This document shows positions 1 through 8,905 of a stretch of 64,000 nt of DNA, piece by piece. Both the position numbers and the translations under genes were made by a program. Numbering within the stretch: the stretch's first letter is position 1; the number at the start of each line of letters is the position of its first letter. This stretch comes from Jiella pelagia (GTDB taxonomy: Bacteria > Pseudomonadota > Alphaproteobacteria > Rhizobiales > Rhizobiaceae). Location: the NCBI RefSeq assembly GCF_026898155.1, contig NZ_CP114029.1:3514001-3578000 (forward strand). The letters are read 5' to 3'. A model generated the notes under the pieces. The model was not told where the DNA came from, made no database searches, and worked only from the letters and a program-made list of their open reading frames with translations.

Positions 1-2
1 CG

Positions 3-230
3 ATCGCCAAGAATTTCGGCGGCTCGACCTGTGGCGTGATCCTGACCGGAATGGGCCGGGACGGCGCGCAGGGGCTTCTCGAAATGCGCAGGGCAGGGGC
101 CAACACGCTCGGCCAGGACGAGGAGAGTTCGCTGGTCTACGGCATGCCGCGCGTTGCCAATGAGATCGGCGCCGTGGCCCGCCAGTTGCCGCTCGGAAAG
201 ATCGCAAAGCAGATATTCAGTGGTGGATAA
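3..230 (+). CDS. cheB: Chemotaxis response regulator protein-glutamate methylesterase CheB, C-terminal fragment
   Basis: The reading frame is open from the left edge of the window, so only the last 75 residues are present. They carry the CheB methylesterase signature [10 protein letters not shown], whose Asp belongs to the Ser-His-Asp catalytic triad, followed by the usual end of the domain ([11 protein letters not shown]). CheB removes methyl groups from chemoreceptor glutamates and deamidates glutamines during adaptation. cheY, cheD and a cheT-like gene follow on the same strand, the order seen in rhizobial che operons. The N-terminal receiver domain lies outside the window. Confidence 0.93.
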   Translation: MAKNFGGSTCGVILTGMGRDGAQGLLEMRRAGANTLGQDEESSLVYGMPRVANEIGAVARQLPLGKIAKQIFSGG

Positions 231-317
231 AAGTCTTACAAATCAACGAATTCGCGACCGGAGGAGAGACTTCGTTCATCAAATTCGCGTCTACTCGGCC
301 TCGGAAGGAATAGTGCC

Positions 318-707
318 ATGAGCATCGCAAATCATCTCAAAGTCCTGATCGTCGATGATCACCGAACGAGTCGCATGCTGATCCGCGACGCGTTGGAGCA
401 ACTCGGCATCAAACAGATCGTGTTCGCCTGCGACGGCGAGGAAGCGTTGAAGGCGATGATGCAGACGCCCTGTCACATCATCATCTCCGACTTCAACATG
501 CCAAAGCTCGACGGGATCCAACTGCTCAAGGCGATCCGGTCGTACAACCCGACGAAGAAGACACCCTTCATCATCCTCACCAGCAAGGGCGATCGCGACC
601 TGGTCATGAAGGCGGCGCAGCTCGGCGTGAACAATTTTCTCGCCAAGCCGATTACCGTGCCTGTCCTGAAGAAGACCATCGAAGCGGTCGTGGGACGCCT
701 CCAATGA
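318..707 (+). CDS. cheY: Chemotaxis response regulator CheY (single receiver domain)
   Basis: This 129-residue protein is a stand-alone receiver domain. The acidic pair Asp13-Asp14, phospho-acceptor Asp58 ([10 protein letters not shown]), switch Thr88 (ILTSKG) and Lys110 (AKP) are all in place. It should take phosphate from CheA and either act on the flagellar motor or serve as a phosphate sink, since rhizobia usually have two CheYs. Its position between cheB and cheD matches the second (motor-binding) CheY of rhizobial operons. The stop codon overlaps the cheD start (ATGA), which implies translational coupling. Confidence 0.95.
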   Translation: MSIANHLKVLIVDDHRTSRMLIRDALEQLGIKQIVFACDGEEALKAMMQTPCHIIISDFNMPKLDGIQLLKAIRSYNPTKKTPFIILTSKGDRDLVMKAAQLGVNNFLAKPITVPVLKKTIEAVVGRLQ

Positions 708-1243
708 TCACGCCAGGTCGGCAAAACCGCATTCACATCATGCAGGGCGAGGCGAGGGTCGAGCGCGGAGAGGACACGGTCCTGACCACGCTGCTCGGAT
801 CATGCGTCGCCGCCTGTATCCGCGACCCCGAAGCGGGCGTCGGCGGCATGAACCACTTCCTCCTTCCGGGAAGCGGCGGATCGGAGACCGGCCGGGCGGA
901 GAGCTTCGGCCTCTACCTCATGGAGGTCCTGATCAACGGCCTTCTCAATCGTGGCGCCCGCCGCGGGCATCTCGAGGCAAAGCTCTTCGGCGGCGCGCGA
1001 ACCGTCGACGGTCTGTCCGATGTCGGTGCGAAGAACGGCGCCTTCGCCGAACGCTTCCTGCAGATGGAGAACATCCGCTATCTTGGCGGATCTCTCGGCG
1101 GCACCCGCGGTCGCAGAATCGAATATTGGCCCCATTCAGGGCGGGCGCGGCAGATCTTCTTCGAAGAGACGTCCATGCCGAAGATCCCGGTCGCAGCACC
1201 TGCCAGAGCGCCGCAGACGATTGGCGACGTCGACCTGTTCTGA
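704..1243 (+). CDS. cheD: Chemoreceptor glutamine deamidase CheD
   Basis: CheD deamidates glutamines on methyl-accepting chemotaxis proteins and can pair with CheC-type phosphatases. The 179-residue protein has the family hallmarks: [11 protein letters not shown] with catalytic Cys34, [11 protein letters not shown] with catalytic His51, and the EAKLFGGA segment. The start ATG overlaps the cheY stop codon by 4 nt. The C-terminal tail after about residue 150 is variable in the family. Confidence 0.95.
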   Translation: MITPGRQNRIHIMQGEARVERGEDTVLTTLLGSCVAACIRDPEAGVGGMNHFLLPGSGGSETGRAESFGLYLMEVLINGLLNRGARRGHLEAKLFGGARTVDGLSDVGAKNGAFAERFLQMENIRYLGGSLGGTRGRRIEYWPHSGRARQIFFEETSMPKIPVAAPARAPQTIGDVDLF

Positions 1244-1323
1244 CCGACACCGTCGGCGGCGCGGATGTCTTCGTGTCCGTCTTCAAGAAAACAGCCGGTA
1301 GGCCGGACGAGTCGAGAGTATCA

Positions 1324-1671
1324 ATGACTTCCCTTCCCCTCTCCAGCCTTTTGCAGATCCTGGCCGAGGAACTGCGCTCGCTCGCAGTCACTGCCGAAGA
1401 GATGCACCACCTCGTCTGTCACGAGCATCTTGCGCGCGATCCCAATTACATTCGGGCCGTGCAGAAGATCGATCACACGACCCAGGTGCTCGATAATCTG
1501 TCGAACTTCGTCTCCGCCGTCGGCGAGCAGACGGGCGATGGCTGGTCCGTCACCATCGGTCCGGCGCTCGACACGATACGGCTGTCGGAGCTGAAGCAAC
1601 GGCTCCACAAGGCCGAAATCGACGACGTGGTTGCCAACGACGACGAGGGCGATCTGGAACTGTTCGGCTGA
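1324..1671 (+). CDS. cheT: CheT-like chemotaxis protein
   Basis: A small, mostly helical 115-residue protein closes the che operon, in the position of the rhizobial gene called cheT. The helix around residues 45-60 contains D50-H-T-T-Q54. This matches the D-x-x-x-Q motif that CheZ-type phosphatases use to dephosphorylate CheY. The product may therefore help end the signal, which is an inference from position and motif. The ATG at 1324 is chosen because upstream in-frame sequence overlaps cheD and is not conserved-looking. The tail is acidic (NDDEGDLE). Confidence 0.75.
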   Translation: MTSLPLSSLLQILAEELRSLAVTAEEMHHLVCHEHLARDPNYIRAVQKIDHTTQVLDNLSNFVSAVGEQTGDGWSVTIGPALDTIRLSELKQRLHKAEIDDVVANDDEGDLELFG

Positions 1672-1766
1672 GCTTCGTTCGCCGGGCGGTTTTCCGAGGA
1701 CCGCCATGCTGAACCAGTTTGCCGAACGGCGCCAGCCGAGTGGGCGGAAGGAGGGAAGGGCTGCGG

Positions 1767-3044
1767 CTACTCCGCCGCCTCGCGCCCGCGCAGGTTCGAG
1801 ACCGTCTCTGCTGCGGTTTCGTCGAGTTGCCGCAGACGGTCTTCCTCCGCGTTCATATAGCCGCGGGTGATCGGCAGGGCGTCCAGATGCTTGGTGAACT
1901 GCAGCTGGAAGACGACGAGATTCTGCCAGCGGAAAGCGGTTTCCGAGGCGGCGAGGTAGAACTCCCACATCCGGCAAAAACGCTCGTCGTAGAGCGCCTT
2001 GGCCTCTTCGCGCCGAGCCAGAAAGCGCTCGCGCCAATGCTTCAGCGTTTCGGCATAATGCACCCTCAGGACCTCGACGTCGCTGACGATGAGGCCGCCG
2101 CGCTCGGCCGCCGCCATCACTTCCGACAGGGAAGGAATGTAGCCGCCGGGGAATATGTACTTCTGGACGAAGGCGTTGGTATTGCCGGGCGGATCGTAGC
2201 GACCGATCGTGTGCAGGAGCATCACGCCGTCATTCTCGAGGATCTCTGCGCAGTGGGAGAAATAGGCGTCATAAAATCCGGCCCCGACATGCTCGAACAT
2301 GCCGACCGAGACGATCCGATCGAACGGCCCTTGCGTCTTGCGATAGTCCTGCAACCGAAATTCGGCGCGATCGGCAAGGCCGGCTTCCTCGGCCCGGTGC
2401 CGGGCGATCGCCAGCTGCTCATCGGACAGGGTGACGCCGACGACGTTGGCCGACAGGTTGCGGGCGAGATAAAGACCCATGCCGCCCCAGCCGCAGCCGA
2501 TATCGAGCACCCGCAGGTCCTCTCGATCCAGTCGTAACTTCGCAGCAATGTGTCGCTTCTTGGCGAGCTGAGCCTCCTCCAGCGTCGCATCCGGACGCTC
2601 GAAATAGGCGCAGGAATATTGCCGGTCCTCGTCGAGGAACAGGTCGTACAGCTCACTCGACAGGTCATAGTGATGCTTGACGTTGGAGCGGGCGCGCCGG
2701 GGCGTGTTGTAGTGAACGATCCCCCGGGCGACGCGGCGCATCTTCTCGATCGCGCGCATCCACGGCCGACTGGTCACGTGGTTGCCGGCGTTGCGGAAGA
2801 TCAGGGCGAGGACGTCGTACATCGTGCCTTGGACGACGTCGGTTCCCCCGTTCATGTAGACTTCGCCGAACTTGAGACTCGGATTGAGCGCGACTGCCCG
2901 CTCCGCCGCATGGGTATTGAAGCGCACGGTGAGTGGCTCGCCGGTGCCGTCGCCCCAGGTTGCACACTTCCCGTCAGCATCGATGACGCTGAAAGTGCCG
3001 GTGTGGATGAGAGTGTCGAGATAATATTTGAGGATGCGATTCAT
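1767..3044 (-). CDS. cfa: Cyclopropane-fatty-acyl-phospholipid synthase
   Basis: The enzyme transfers a methylene group from S-adenosylmethionine to cis double bonds of membrane phospholipid acyl chains. The 425-residue product has the class I methyltransferase motif VLDIGCGWGGMG, the Cfa segment YSCAYF, and MFEHVG further on. The start at 3044 is preferred because AGGAG lies 8-12 nt upstream and the residues MNRILKYYLDTLIHTG match the usual N-terminus. A longer in-frame extension to 3101 looks spurious. The gene stands alone, convergent with the che operon. Confidence 0.95.
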   Translation of the reverse strand: MNRILKYYLDTLIHTGTFSVIDADGKCATWGDGTGEPLTVRFNTHAAERAVALNPSLKFGEVYMNGGTDVVQGTMYDVLALIFRNAGNHVTSRPWMRAIEKMRRVARGIVHYNTPRRARSNVKHHYDLSSELYDLFLDEDRQYSCAYFERPDATLEEAQLAKKRHIAAKLRLDREDLRVLDIGCGWGGMGLYLARNLSANVVGVTLSDEQLAIARHRAEEAGLADRAEFRLQDYRKTQGPFDRIVSVGMFEHVGAGFYDAYFSHCAEILENDGVMLLHTIGRYDPPGNTNAFVQKYIFPGGYIPSLSEVMAAAERGGLIVSDVEVLRVHYAETLKHWRERFLARREEAKALYDERFCRMWEFYLAASETAFRWQNLVVFQLQFTKHLDALPITRGYMNAEEDRLRQLDETAAETVSNLRGREAAE

Positions 3045-3327
3045 GGCGCCGATCTCCTGGCAACAGCCGTCGGAGCATCGAAACGGCCCGCAGGACGCCA
3101 AGGTCTCGCCGCAAGGACGGCGCGCCCTTATCTACCGAAGCCAGGAAACGGACCTTTACCGACTGTCGAGTTTCCCGCTCGCCGCCATGAAGACCCGTTC
3201 CGTGTTCCCGCAGATTGCGTTCAGATGGTCGCCCGAGGCTCCAGAGACCGCGGCGGCTGACTGGGCCGTCGGGTACTGGTTGCTCGTTCACACTTTACGA
3301 CGACAATCCTAAAGGGCCAGACGCATA
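3045..3327. other. Intergenic region upstream of cfa
   Basis: This stretch of about 280 bp between the cfa start and the rplI terminator must hold the cfa promoter on the minus strand. I see no convincing -35/-10 pair, no small ORF with a ribosome-binding site and no structured RNA. Confidence 0.4.
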
Positions 3328-3329
3328 TG

Positions 3330-3355
3330 AAAAGGGCCCCGATGGTACGGGGCCC
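3330..3355 (-). terminator. Rho-independent terminator after rplI
   Basis: An 8-bp perfect GC stem (GGGCCCCG at 3334-3341, CGGGGCCC at 3348-3355) encloses a 6-nt loop. On the minus strand it is followed by TTTT (3333-3330), about 40 nt past the rplI stop codon. On the plus strand it is followed by a T-rich stretch as well, so it may work in both directions. Confidence 0.75.
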
Positions 3356-3395
3356 CTATTTTCGACATCAAATCGACACGTGGCCGCTGTCCCTC

Positions 3396-3998
3396 TCAGG
3401 CAGCCGGCTCGCTTGTCTCGGTTTCGCCCTCGCCTTCGGCCTCTTCGTCCTCGGCTTCGTCTTCATCTTCCTGCGCGTAGTCCGGCTCGTCCGCGCCGTA
3501 GATGGCATCGGCCGAGGTCAGGTCCTCGCCGCGCGACTGGCGCTCGGCTTCGTCCGGCGAGCGGGCGATGTTCAGCTGGATGTCGACGGTCACTTCCGGA
3601 TGCAGGCTGATCGCGACGGAGTGCAGGCCGATGGCCTTGATGGGCTGGTTGAGTTCGACCTGGTTGCGGCCGATCTTGAAGCCGTTGCTGACGAGAATCT
3701 CGGCGATGTCACGGGTCGAGACCGAGCCGTAGAGCTGACCGGTCTCGCCGGCCGAACGAACGACGACGAAGGACTTGCCGTCGAGCGTCCCGGCGACGCC
3801 CTTCGCTTCGGTCTTGCGCTCTTCGTTGCGCTGGATCAGCTGCGCCTTCTGGGCCTCGAAGCGGGCGCGGTTGGCATCGTTGGCGCGCAGTGCCCGGCCG
3901 GTCGGCAGAAGGTAGTTGCGCGCATAGCCGTCGCGAACGCGGACGGTGTCGCCCATCTGGCCGAGCCGTGCGATGCGCTCGAGGAGAATGACCTGCAT
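3396..3998 (-). CDS. rplI: 50S ribosomal protein L9
   Basis: L9 is a two-domain protein of the large ribosomal subunit near the L1 stalk. The N-terminal signature ([32 protein letters not shown], spanning residues 1-32) fixes the start at 3998. At 200 residues the protein is longer than the roughly 150 of enterobacterial L9 because of an acidic Glu/Asp-rich C-terminus, as is usual in Alphaproteobacteria. It is the last gene of the rpsF-rpsR-DUF2232-rplI operon. Confidence 0.96.
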   Translation of the reverse strand: MQVILLERIARLGQMGDTVRVRDGYARNYLLPTGRALRANDANRARFEAQKAQLIQRNEERKTEAKGVAGTLDGKSFVVVRSAGETGQLYGSVSTRDIAEILVSNGFKIGRNQVELNQPIKAIGLHSVAISLHPEVTVDIQLNIARSPDEAERQSRGEDLTSADAIYGADEPDYAQEDEDEAEDEEAEGEGETETSEPAA

Positions 3999-4051
3999 GT
4001 CTGTCTTCCTTTGTCTTTCTTGATTTTCAGGTTTGTCTTCGGATGTCCGGC

Positions 4052-5020
4052 TCAGGCCGGGGAAGCGGGGCGCATCCGCTTGATCGTGTCGAAAATGCCG
4101 AGGCAGGTGAACACGAACAGCGGAAACGACAGAATCATGATCGCCGCATAGGAGACGAAGAGGAGGAGCCAGCGGTTCGAGCGGCCCCGGGTGCGTAAGT
4201 GGAGTTGGCCGAGACCGACCAGGGTGAACGCCATGCCGAAGGCGCCGCAGGCGACCAGCGCGATCTGCTCCACCGGCCCGGAGAGGAAGCTCGCCGCAAG
4301 GCCCGCAGCAAAGACGAAGAGGGCAACCGGGGGAAGATGGAGCGCCGAGGGCAGGTCGTCCTTCGGCCGTGGCAGCCGGGCGGACATGCGGGTGATCCAG
4401 GCGGCGATGTAGAGCCCGAGGCACAGGACGAGGGTCAGCACCGCCGGCTGGACCAGCGGGATCAGCGACAGCAGCAGCGACGCCACGGCCTCGAATTCGG
4501 CATCGCCCATCTCGCCGGCATTGCCGCTTTGGCGGAGCGTCTCGACGATCTCCGGCTGCAGGGCCGCGACGTCGTAGTCGAAATACCAGCCGAGGCCGAT
4601 GCAGGCGAGGGCGGCCATGGCGGCGAGCGCAAAGAGGATTCGCTCCACCGGAAACCACAGGAGCGACGGCTGCTGGGCGCCCGGGCCGTTCGGGCGTTCC
4701 ACGGGGACGGAGGGGTGGTCTTCAACCACAGGCCGCGCGAGCCCGGCCAGATGGCCGGCGATGGCCGCCGGCAGGCTCATGGCGGCGAAGAGGAGAACTC
4801 CTCCGGTCACGAGGCCAGAGATCGCGGCCACGATGCCGGCCGAAACGACCGCAGCAACGAAGCCGGCGAGGCTGCCCCAGCCGAGGCTGGCGATGAAAAT
4901 CGGGATCGGCGCGACGAGCGCCAGGGTGATGGCTGAACCCGACTGGAACACGAGCCCGGCGAAGAGCAGCGCACTGGCTGCACCTGCCGCAATGGCAATG
5001 AGGATGTTCGAAGGGTTCAT
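4052..5020 (-). CDS. DUF2232 integral membrane protein
   Basis: This 322-residue protein has about eight hydrophobic helices, starting with [19 protein letters not shown]. It has the size and position of the DUF2232/YybS-like membrane protein that commonly lies between rpsR and rplI in Alphaproteobacteria. The biochemical role is unknown. A polar insertion of about 30 residues lies around residue 100 ([17 protein letters not shown]). It is cotranscribed with the ribosomal protein genes, with 53 nt between it and rplI. Confidence 0.85.
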   Translation of the reverse strand: MNPSNILIAIAAGAASALLFAGLVFQSGSAITLALVAPIPIFIASLGWGSLAGFVAAVVSAGIVAAISGLVTGGVLLFAAMSLPAAIAGHLAGLARPVVEDHPSVPVERPNGPGAQQPSLLWFPVERILFALAAMAALACIGLGWYFDYDVAALQPEIVETLRQSGNAGEMGDAEFEAVASLLLSLIPLVQPAVLTLVLCLGLYIAAWITRMSARLPRPKDDLPSALHLPPVALFVFAAGLAASFLSGPVEQIALVACGAFGMAFTLVGLGQLHLRTRGRSNRWLLLFVSYAAIMILSFPLFVFTCLGIFDTIKRMRPASPA

Positions 5021-5225
5021 CGTTCGGTCGCTGTCCTGCGTGCTGCGCAGTTAGAGGCCGGTCGGCCCCAACTCGACCGCCACAGACGACAGGCGTCGCG
5101 GCAGTCTTCATGAGGGTCAAGCCCGAATCAGTCCGGGCTCGACCGTGTCGCTTCTTGCCGCTCCCAAAGCCAGGGATCTCGCCTGAGAGAGGAGGCGGCG
5201 CCGGCGGCGAGCGCCGGCGAAGCCC
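5021..5225 (-). other. rpsR-DUF2232 intergenic spacer with GC hairpin
   Basis: The 205-nt gap inside the ribosomal protein operon contains a hairpin with 7-bp arms (CGCCGGC at 5199-5205, GCCGGCG at 5213-5219) just after rpsR. There is no U tract behind it on the minus strand. It looks more like an attenuator or an mRNA 3'-end stabiliser for rpsF-rpsR than a full terminator. Confidence 0.4.
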
Positions 5226-5474
5226 TTACTTGATCACGTAGGGCAGAAGGCCGAGGAAACGGGCGCGCTTGATGGCCTTGGCCAGGGCGCGCTGGTTCTT
5301 CTGCGAGACTGCGGTGATGCGCGAAGGAACGATCTTGCCGCGCTCGGAGATGTAGCGCTGCAGAAGACGGACGTCCTTGTAGTCGATCTTCGGCGAATCG
5401 GAATTCGAGAACGGATCGGACTTGCGGCGGCGGTGAAACGGCCGGCGGGTCGGCAGCTGTGCAATATCGACCAT
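5226..5474 (-). CDS. rpsR: 30S ribosomal protein S18
   Basis: The 82-residue protein matches S18 over its whole length ([38 protein letters not shown]). It binds with S6 on the small-subunit platform. It lies 6 nt downstream of rpsF, the universal partner arrangement. Confidence 0.97.
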   Translation of the reverse strand: MVDIAQLPTRRPFHRRRKSDPFSNSDSPKIDYKDVRLLQRYISERGKIVPSRITAVSQKNQRALAKAIKRARFLGLLPYVIK

Positions 5475-5480
5475 TTGAAC

Positions 5481-5936
5481 TTACTCCGAATCGTTATCGC
5501 GAGGGCGGCGGGGACGATCGTCGTCCCGGTCACGGCGCGGGCCCCGGTCACCCCGGTCGCCGCGGTCACCCCTGTCGCCGCGATCCCGGTCGCCGCCGCG
5601 GCGGGGCCGGTCGTCGCGCTTCTGCATCATCGCCGAGGGACCTTCCTCATGCGCCTCGACGCGAATGGTCAGGTAGCGGAGCACGTCCTCGTTGAAGCGC
5701 ATCAGGCGCTCCAACTCGTCGACGGCCGCCGAGGGCGCGTCGATGTTGAGCAGCGTGTAATACGCCTTGCGATTCTTCTTGATGCGGTAGGTCAGGGTCT
5801 TCAGACCCCAGTTCTCGACCTTGACGACCTTGCCGCCATTGGTTTCGAGAATGCCCCGGAACGTCTCCACCAGCTGGTCGACCTGCTGGTTCGAGATGTC
5901 CTGGCGCGATAGGAATACGTGCTCGTAAAGAGCCAT
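5481..5936 (-). CDS. rpsF: 30S ribosomal protein S6
   Basis: The S6 fold is present at residues 1-105 ([41 protein letters not shown]). Behind it is a tail of about 45 residues made of tandem Asp-Arg-Gly repeats ([18 protein letters not shown]). Such charged tails are common on alphaproteobacterial S6. The tail's repetitive DNA (around 5540-5590) is a likely site of length variation between strains. Confidence 0.97.
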   Translation of the reverse strand: MALYEHVFLSRQDISNQQVDQLVETFRGILETNGGKVVKVENWGLKTLTYRIKKNRKAYYTLLNIDAPSAAVDELERLMRFNEDVLRYLTIRVEAHEEGPSAMMQKRDDRPRRGGDRDRGDRGDRGDRGDRGPRRDRDDDRPRRPRDNDSE

Positions 5937-6337
5937 TCGCGTAACGCCTTTCCAGTTCGTCCAAGTTGAGCCCGATCCAGCGGCTAAGCCTCTGCGACTT
6001 CCCGGGTCGGCCGCGAGGCCGGTTCGGAAAGGCGATGTCGAGAGCGGTCGAGAGCGGAGACACGGGAAGCAGGCGACATTCTAGCGCCATGAAGCCGGCG
6101 ATCCGGCAGCCTTCCGTTCAGCCCCCAGCTGAAAAACCGGGCTTTAACGAAGGCGGGCGATACACTGTGCCCGGAGAAAACGCAAGGCCTCTGGCGTTCA
6201 CGAGATGGATCACGCCGGCTTGACGGATCGCATCGACGCCTGCGGCGTATAGCCATGATGTGCACCCGATAGGTCGGGGACACCGCGCATTCGTGGAACC
6301 ATAGATGCGTGCAGACCGCAGAGGGAGAGACAAATTC
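5937..6337. other. Divergent intergenic region between rpsF and the DUF6152 gene
   Basis: About 400 bp separate the two divergent genes. The region must hold the ribosomal protein operon promoter and probably a leader. I could not identify a clear promoter pair or an S6:S18-binding leader structure by eye, and no open frame here has a convincing ribosome-binding site. Confidence 0.4.
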
Positions 6338-6745
6338 ATGCGAGGCCCATCCATTCCGCCCACCGCCGCCGCGCTCCTTGCCGGTGCCTGCTTGTCCTTA
6401 GCGGTTCCCGTCGCCGCTATCGCCCATCACGGCTGGGCCTGGACGGAGGAGCAGGAAAGCCGCCTGGACGGCACCATTACGGAAATCTCCTTCGGCAATC
6501 CGCACTCGCATCTCGAGATCGAGAATGCCGAAGGCACCTGGGAAGTCGATCTCGCGCCGCCCTATGCCAGCGAACGCGCCGGGTTTGTCGAGGGCGTCGC
6601 TTCGGTCGGCGACGAGGCCAGCTTCACCGGCCATCGGTCGAAGGACGCCAGCGAAATGCTCTTCAAGGCGGAAACCATCACCGTCAACGGCAAGACCTAC
6701 GACGTCTATCCTCGCCGGCAGAAGACGATCGAGCCGCCATCCTGA
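6338..6745 (+). CDS. Exported DUF6152 family protein
   Basis: A signal peptide (residues 1-33, ending near VAAIAHH) precedes a small beta-rich domain with the DUF6152 pattern (HHGW at the mature N-terminus, SFGNPHSHLEIE, RSKDASEMLFKAE, YDVYP). The ATG at 6338 has a purine-rich GGGAGAG about 10 nt upstream and is preferred over 6305. It lies 13 nt before a DUF6644 membrane protein, and these two families often occur together. The histidine-rich N-terminus could bind a metal, but the function is unknown. Confidence 0.75.
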   Translation: MRGPSIPPTAAALLAGACLSLAVPVAAIAHHGWAWTEEQESRLDGTITEISFGNPHSHLEIENAEGTWEVDLAPPYASERAGFVEGVASVGDEASFTGHRSKDASEMLFKAETITVNGKTYDVYPRRQKTIEPPS

Positions 6746-6758
6746 GCCTTGCCGCGCG

Positions 6759-7238
6759 ATGCTCGAGGAGTTTCTCGGCCTGATCGCCGGCTCCTGGCCG
6801 GCGCAGGCGTTGAAGACCTCGAGGATCCTCTATCCGCTGGTCAACGCGTCCCACATCCTGGCTTTGGCAACGCTCTACGGTTCGATCGCCGTCCTCGATC
6901 TTGCGATCCTGACGAAAGCGCGTAGCGAATATCTCGCGCCGCTCGCTCGCGCCGTTCCCCGCCTCGCGGGGGCGGGTCTTTGCATGGCGATCTTCACCGG
7001 CGCGATCCTCTTCTCGGTCCAGCCTTTCGACTATGCAGCCAATCCGGCTTTCCTGGTAAAGCTTGTCCTCGTCGTCGCCGGGCTCCTGCATGTGGCCTTG
7101 CTGCACGCGACCCCCGCATTTCGCGAGTTGCGAAACAGTGGCGCAACGACCCCGATGCTCGCCGCTTCGGCCGCCGTCTCTCTTGGGATATGGACGGCGG
7201 CGATCGTCGCGGGCCGCTTCATCGCATTCATGGCCTAG
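6759..7238 (+). CDS. DUF6644 family integral membrane protein
   Basis: The 159-residue protein has four predicted membrane helices (about residues 27-50, 68-88, 98-118 and 132-156). It follows the DUF6152 gene closely and is probably cotranscribed with it. The partnership of an exported domain with a small membrane protein suggests an envelope function. No catalytic motif is visible and the role is unknown. Confidence 0.75.
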   Translation: MLEEFLGLIAGSWPAQALKTSRILYPLVNASHILALATLYGSIAVLDLAILTKARSEYLAPLARAVPRLAGAGLCMAIFTGAILFSVQPFDYAANPAFLVKLVLVVAGLLHVALLHATPAFRELRNSGATTPMLAASAAVSLGIWTAAIVAGRFIAFMA

Positions 7239-7425
7239 CGGGCTGATCTTCAACGTTCCGCAACGACACTTAATCTGGCGACAAAACTGTAAGATCATCT
7301 TCGGGCGATGAATTGAAGGATGCTCAGCGCGCGCGGTTCCCCCTTCGCCGGCACGGCTGACCATTTCGCTGGCATTGGCCGGCGCTCGCCGGCAAAGTGG
7401 TGGCGGCAAGTTCGAGAGGCACAAC

Positions 7426-7938
7426 ATGGCGCGGCTTCATGTCTTGGTCGGGAAAAGAATGGCAAAGGCGGCTACGGCGCTCTGCCTTCTGGCTGCGCCC
7501 GAGGCCGGAGCGACGTCGCTGGCGCTATATCCCGATCCGACAGGGGCAATGAAGGCGGGCGAACTCCGCCAGACAGTCACCGGGCTGGAACTTCAGGGAT
7601 CATATCCAGCCGATGGGCGAGAATGGAGTGAAGCCTACAGACCTGACGGCACGTTGACATATCGGGACACGGCAACCCGAACAGGCGGTCGCTGGCTGAT
7701 CAGTGGTGGCAAATTCTGCACCGACTACGATGCAGCCTCGCTCCAAGGTGCCTGCTTTCTGGTTCGCCAGCGGGGTGAAAATTGCTACGATTTCTACGAA
7801 GTGGACGAGAAATTCCGCTCGACCGTCCCGCTTGCAGACGTTCGAAACGGCGTCAACTTCTCTGCGCGGGCCTGGCGACAGGGCGAGGTCTCGACCTGCC
7901 CGACATCGGCCGAGGCCCTTGGAGCCGGGAGTGAGTAA
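7426..7938 (+). CDS. Small exported protein, tandem paralogue A
   Basis: This 170-residue protein has a signal-like N-terminus (KRMAKAATALCLLAAPEAGA) and a conserved core with four cysteines in FCTDY, GACFLV, ENCYDFYEV and STCP. The next gene encodes the same core, so the two arose by tandem duplication. The core resembles small rhizobial exported proteins of unknown function. The pattern of four cysteines implies two disulfides in the periplasm. I do not recognise a catalytic motif. Confidence 0.65.
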   Translation: MARLHVLVGKRMAKAATALCLLAAPEAGATSLALYPDPTGAMKAGELRQTVTGLELQGSYPADGREWSEAYRPDGTLTYRDTATRTGGRWLISGGKFCTDYDAASLQGACFLVRQRGENCYDFYEVDEKFRSTVPLADVRNGVNFSARAWRQGEVSTCPTSAEALGAGSE

Positions 7939-8527
7939 AGTCATGGTTCCCAGTCGCTGCCTCGGGCGCGATCGCCGTCTGGCGGCTGCAGTTTTGGCGG
8001 GCGCCGCGATGCTGATAGGGACCGGCCCTGTCACGGGGACAGCTGTGCCGGAAACTCGGCGCAGCGCCGTGGCGACCGTCGTTCTCGACGAGGCGCATCT
8101 CGTCGACGTTCTGTCGGGCCGGAACCTCGAGGGCGTCTATGCCGACGCCACCCGGTGGTCGGAATCCTATGCCGATGACCGAACGCTCTCCTACAGCGAC
8201 CGGTTCGGGCTGTGGGCGGGAGACTGGAGCATCGCCAGCGGCCGGTTCTGCACCTTCTATCGCAGCCAGAGCATCAATGGCGGCTGCTTTCTCGTAGCAA
8301 GGCGCGGGGAAAACTGCTTCGACTTCTATACGGTTGATCAGGCCTTTCGCCCGGCGGCGACGATCGATGACATCAATGCAGGACGAAATTGGACGGCGCG
8401 GGGCTGGTACGTCGAAGCGGAATCGAGCTGCCCGACAAACGAGGAGCAACTCGTCGACCTCGAGAGGTCTGGCCTGAGATGGTTCGGCCGAGAGCACTCC
8501 GTGCCGGCCGTGCCGTCTCAAGCCTGA
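7931..8527 (+). CDS. Small exported protein, tandem paralogue B
   Basis: It shares the core of the preceding gene, with matching segments WSESY, SGRFCTFY, GCFLVARRGENCFDFYTVD, NWTARGW and SSCPTNEE, including all four cysteines. The N-terminus holds a hydrophobic stretch (RRLAAAVLAGAAMLIGTG) fit for export. Two starts are possible: GTG 7931, which overlaps the end of paralogue A, or ATG 7943. The overlap implies one mRNA. It has about 25 extra residues after the core. Confidence 0.62.
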   Translation: MSKVMVPSRCLGRDRRLAAAVLAGAAMLIGTGPVTGTAVPETRRSAVATVVLDEAHLVDVLSGRNLEGVYADATRWSESYADDRTLSYSDRFGLWAGDWSIASGRFCTFYRSQSINGGCFLVARRGENCFDFYTVDQAFRPAATIDDINAGRNWTARGWYVEAESSCPTNEEQLVDLERSGLRWFGREHSVPAVPSQA

Positions 8528-8580
8528 CCGATGCAACACGACTGAACGATCAAAGGCGGCCGACCTTTCGATCGACCACC

Positions 8581-8730
8581 TCAGACTGTCTCGAGAGCCG
8601 AAGCCCGATGACGATCCGCGTCAGGCGCGACCCGACTCTCGCGGGGGGCGCGCCGTGGCTGCTTGTCCCTGCCGAGAAACTTCTTGGCCACCCAGCCGAC
8701 GATTATCGTCTTCAGAATACTCCTGATCAT
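8581..8730 (-). CDS. Small membrane-associated protein (49 residues), hypothetical
   Basis: A short frame begins at ATG 8730 with GGAG (8740-8737) at ideal spacing. It encodes an amphipathic or membrane helix (MIRSILKTIIVGWVAKKFLG) followed by a basic, arginine-rich tail (RDKQPRRAPRES). The composition is typical of bacterial small membrane proteins and the codon use is GC3-rich. It explains most of the otherwise empty gap between 8528 and 8905. No homologue is recognised. Confidence 0.45.
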   Translation of the reverse strand: MIRSILKTIIVGWVAKKFLGRDKQPRRAPRESRVAPDADRHRASALETV

Positions 8731-8905
8731 TTTCATCTCCGTCACATTTCACTGACACGACAACGGCGTAGGCGCCAAAGAGTTGCGTGCCGAGGGACGA
8801 TATCGGAAGGCTGTTCCGCTGCTTTCCCGTCACGATTTCGACACTTGAACTTATGGTCGAGCTGCTCAATTAGCCGTCAGCAAATGTGAATAAGGCGACC
8901 AAGAC

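Noticed and set aside
5540..5590. Short tandem repeats in rpsF as a CRISPR-like or regulatory array
   Set aside because: They encode an in-frame Asp-Arg-Gly tail of ribosomal protein S6, common in Alphaproteobacteria. No CRISPR array was seen in the window.
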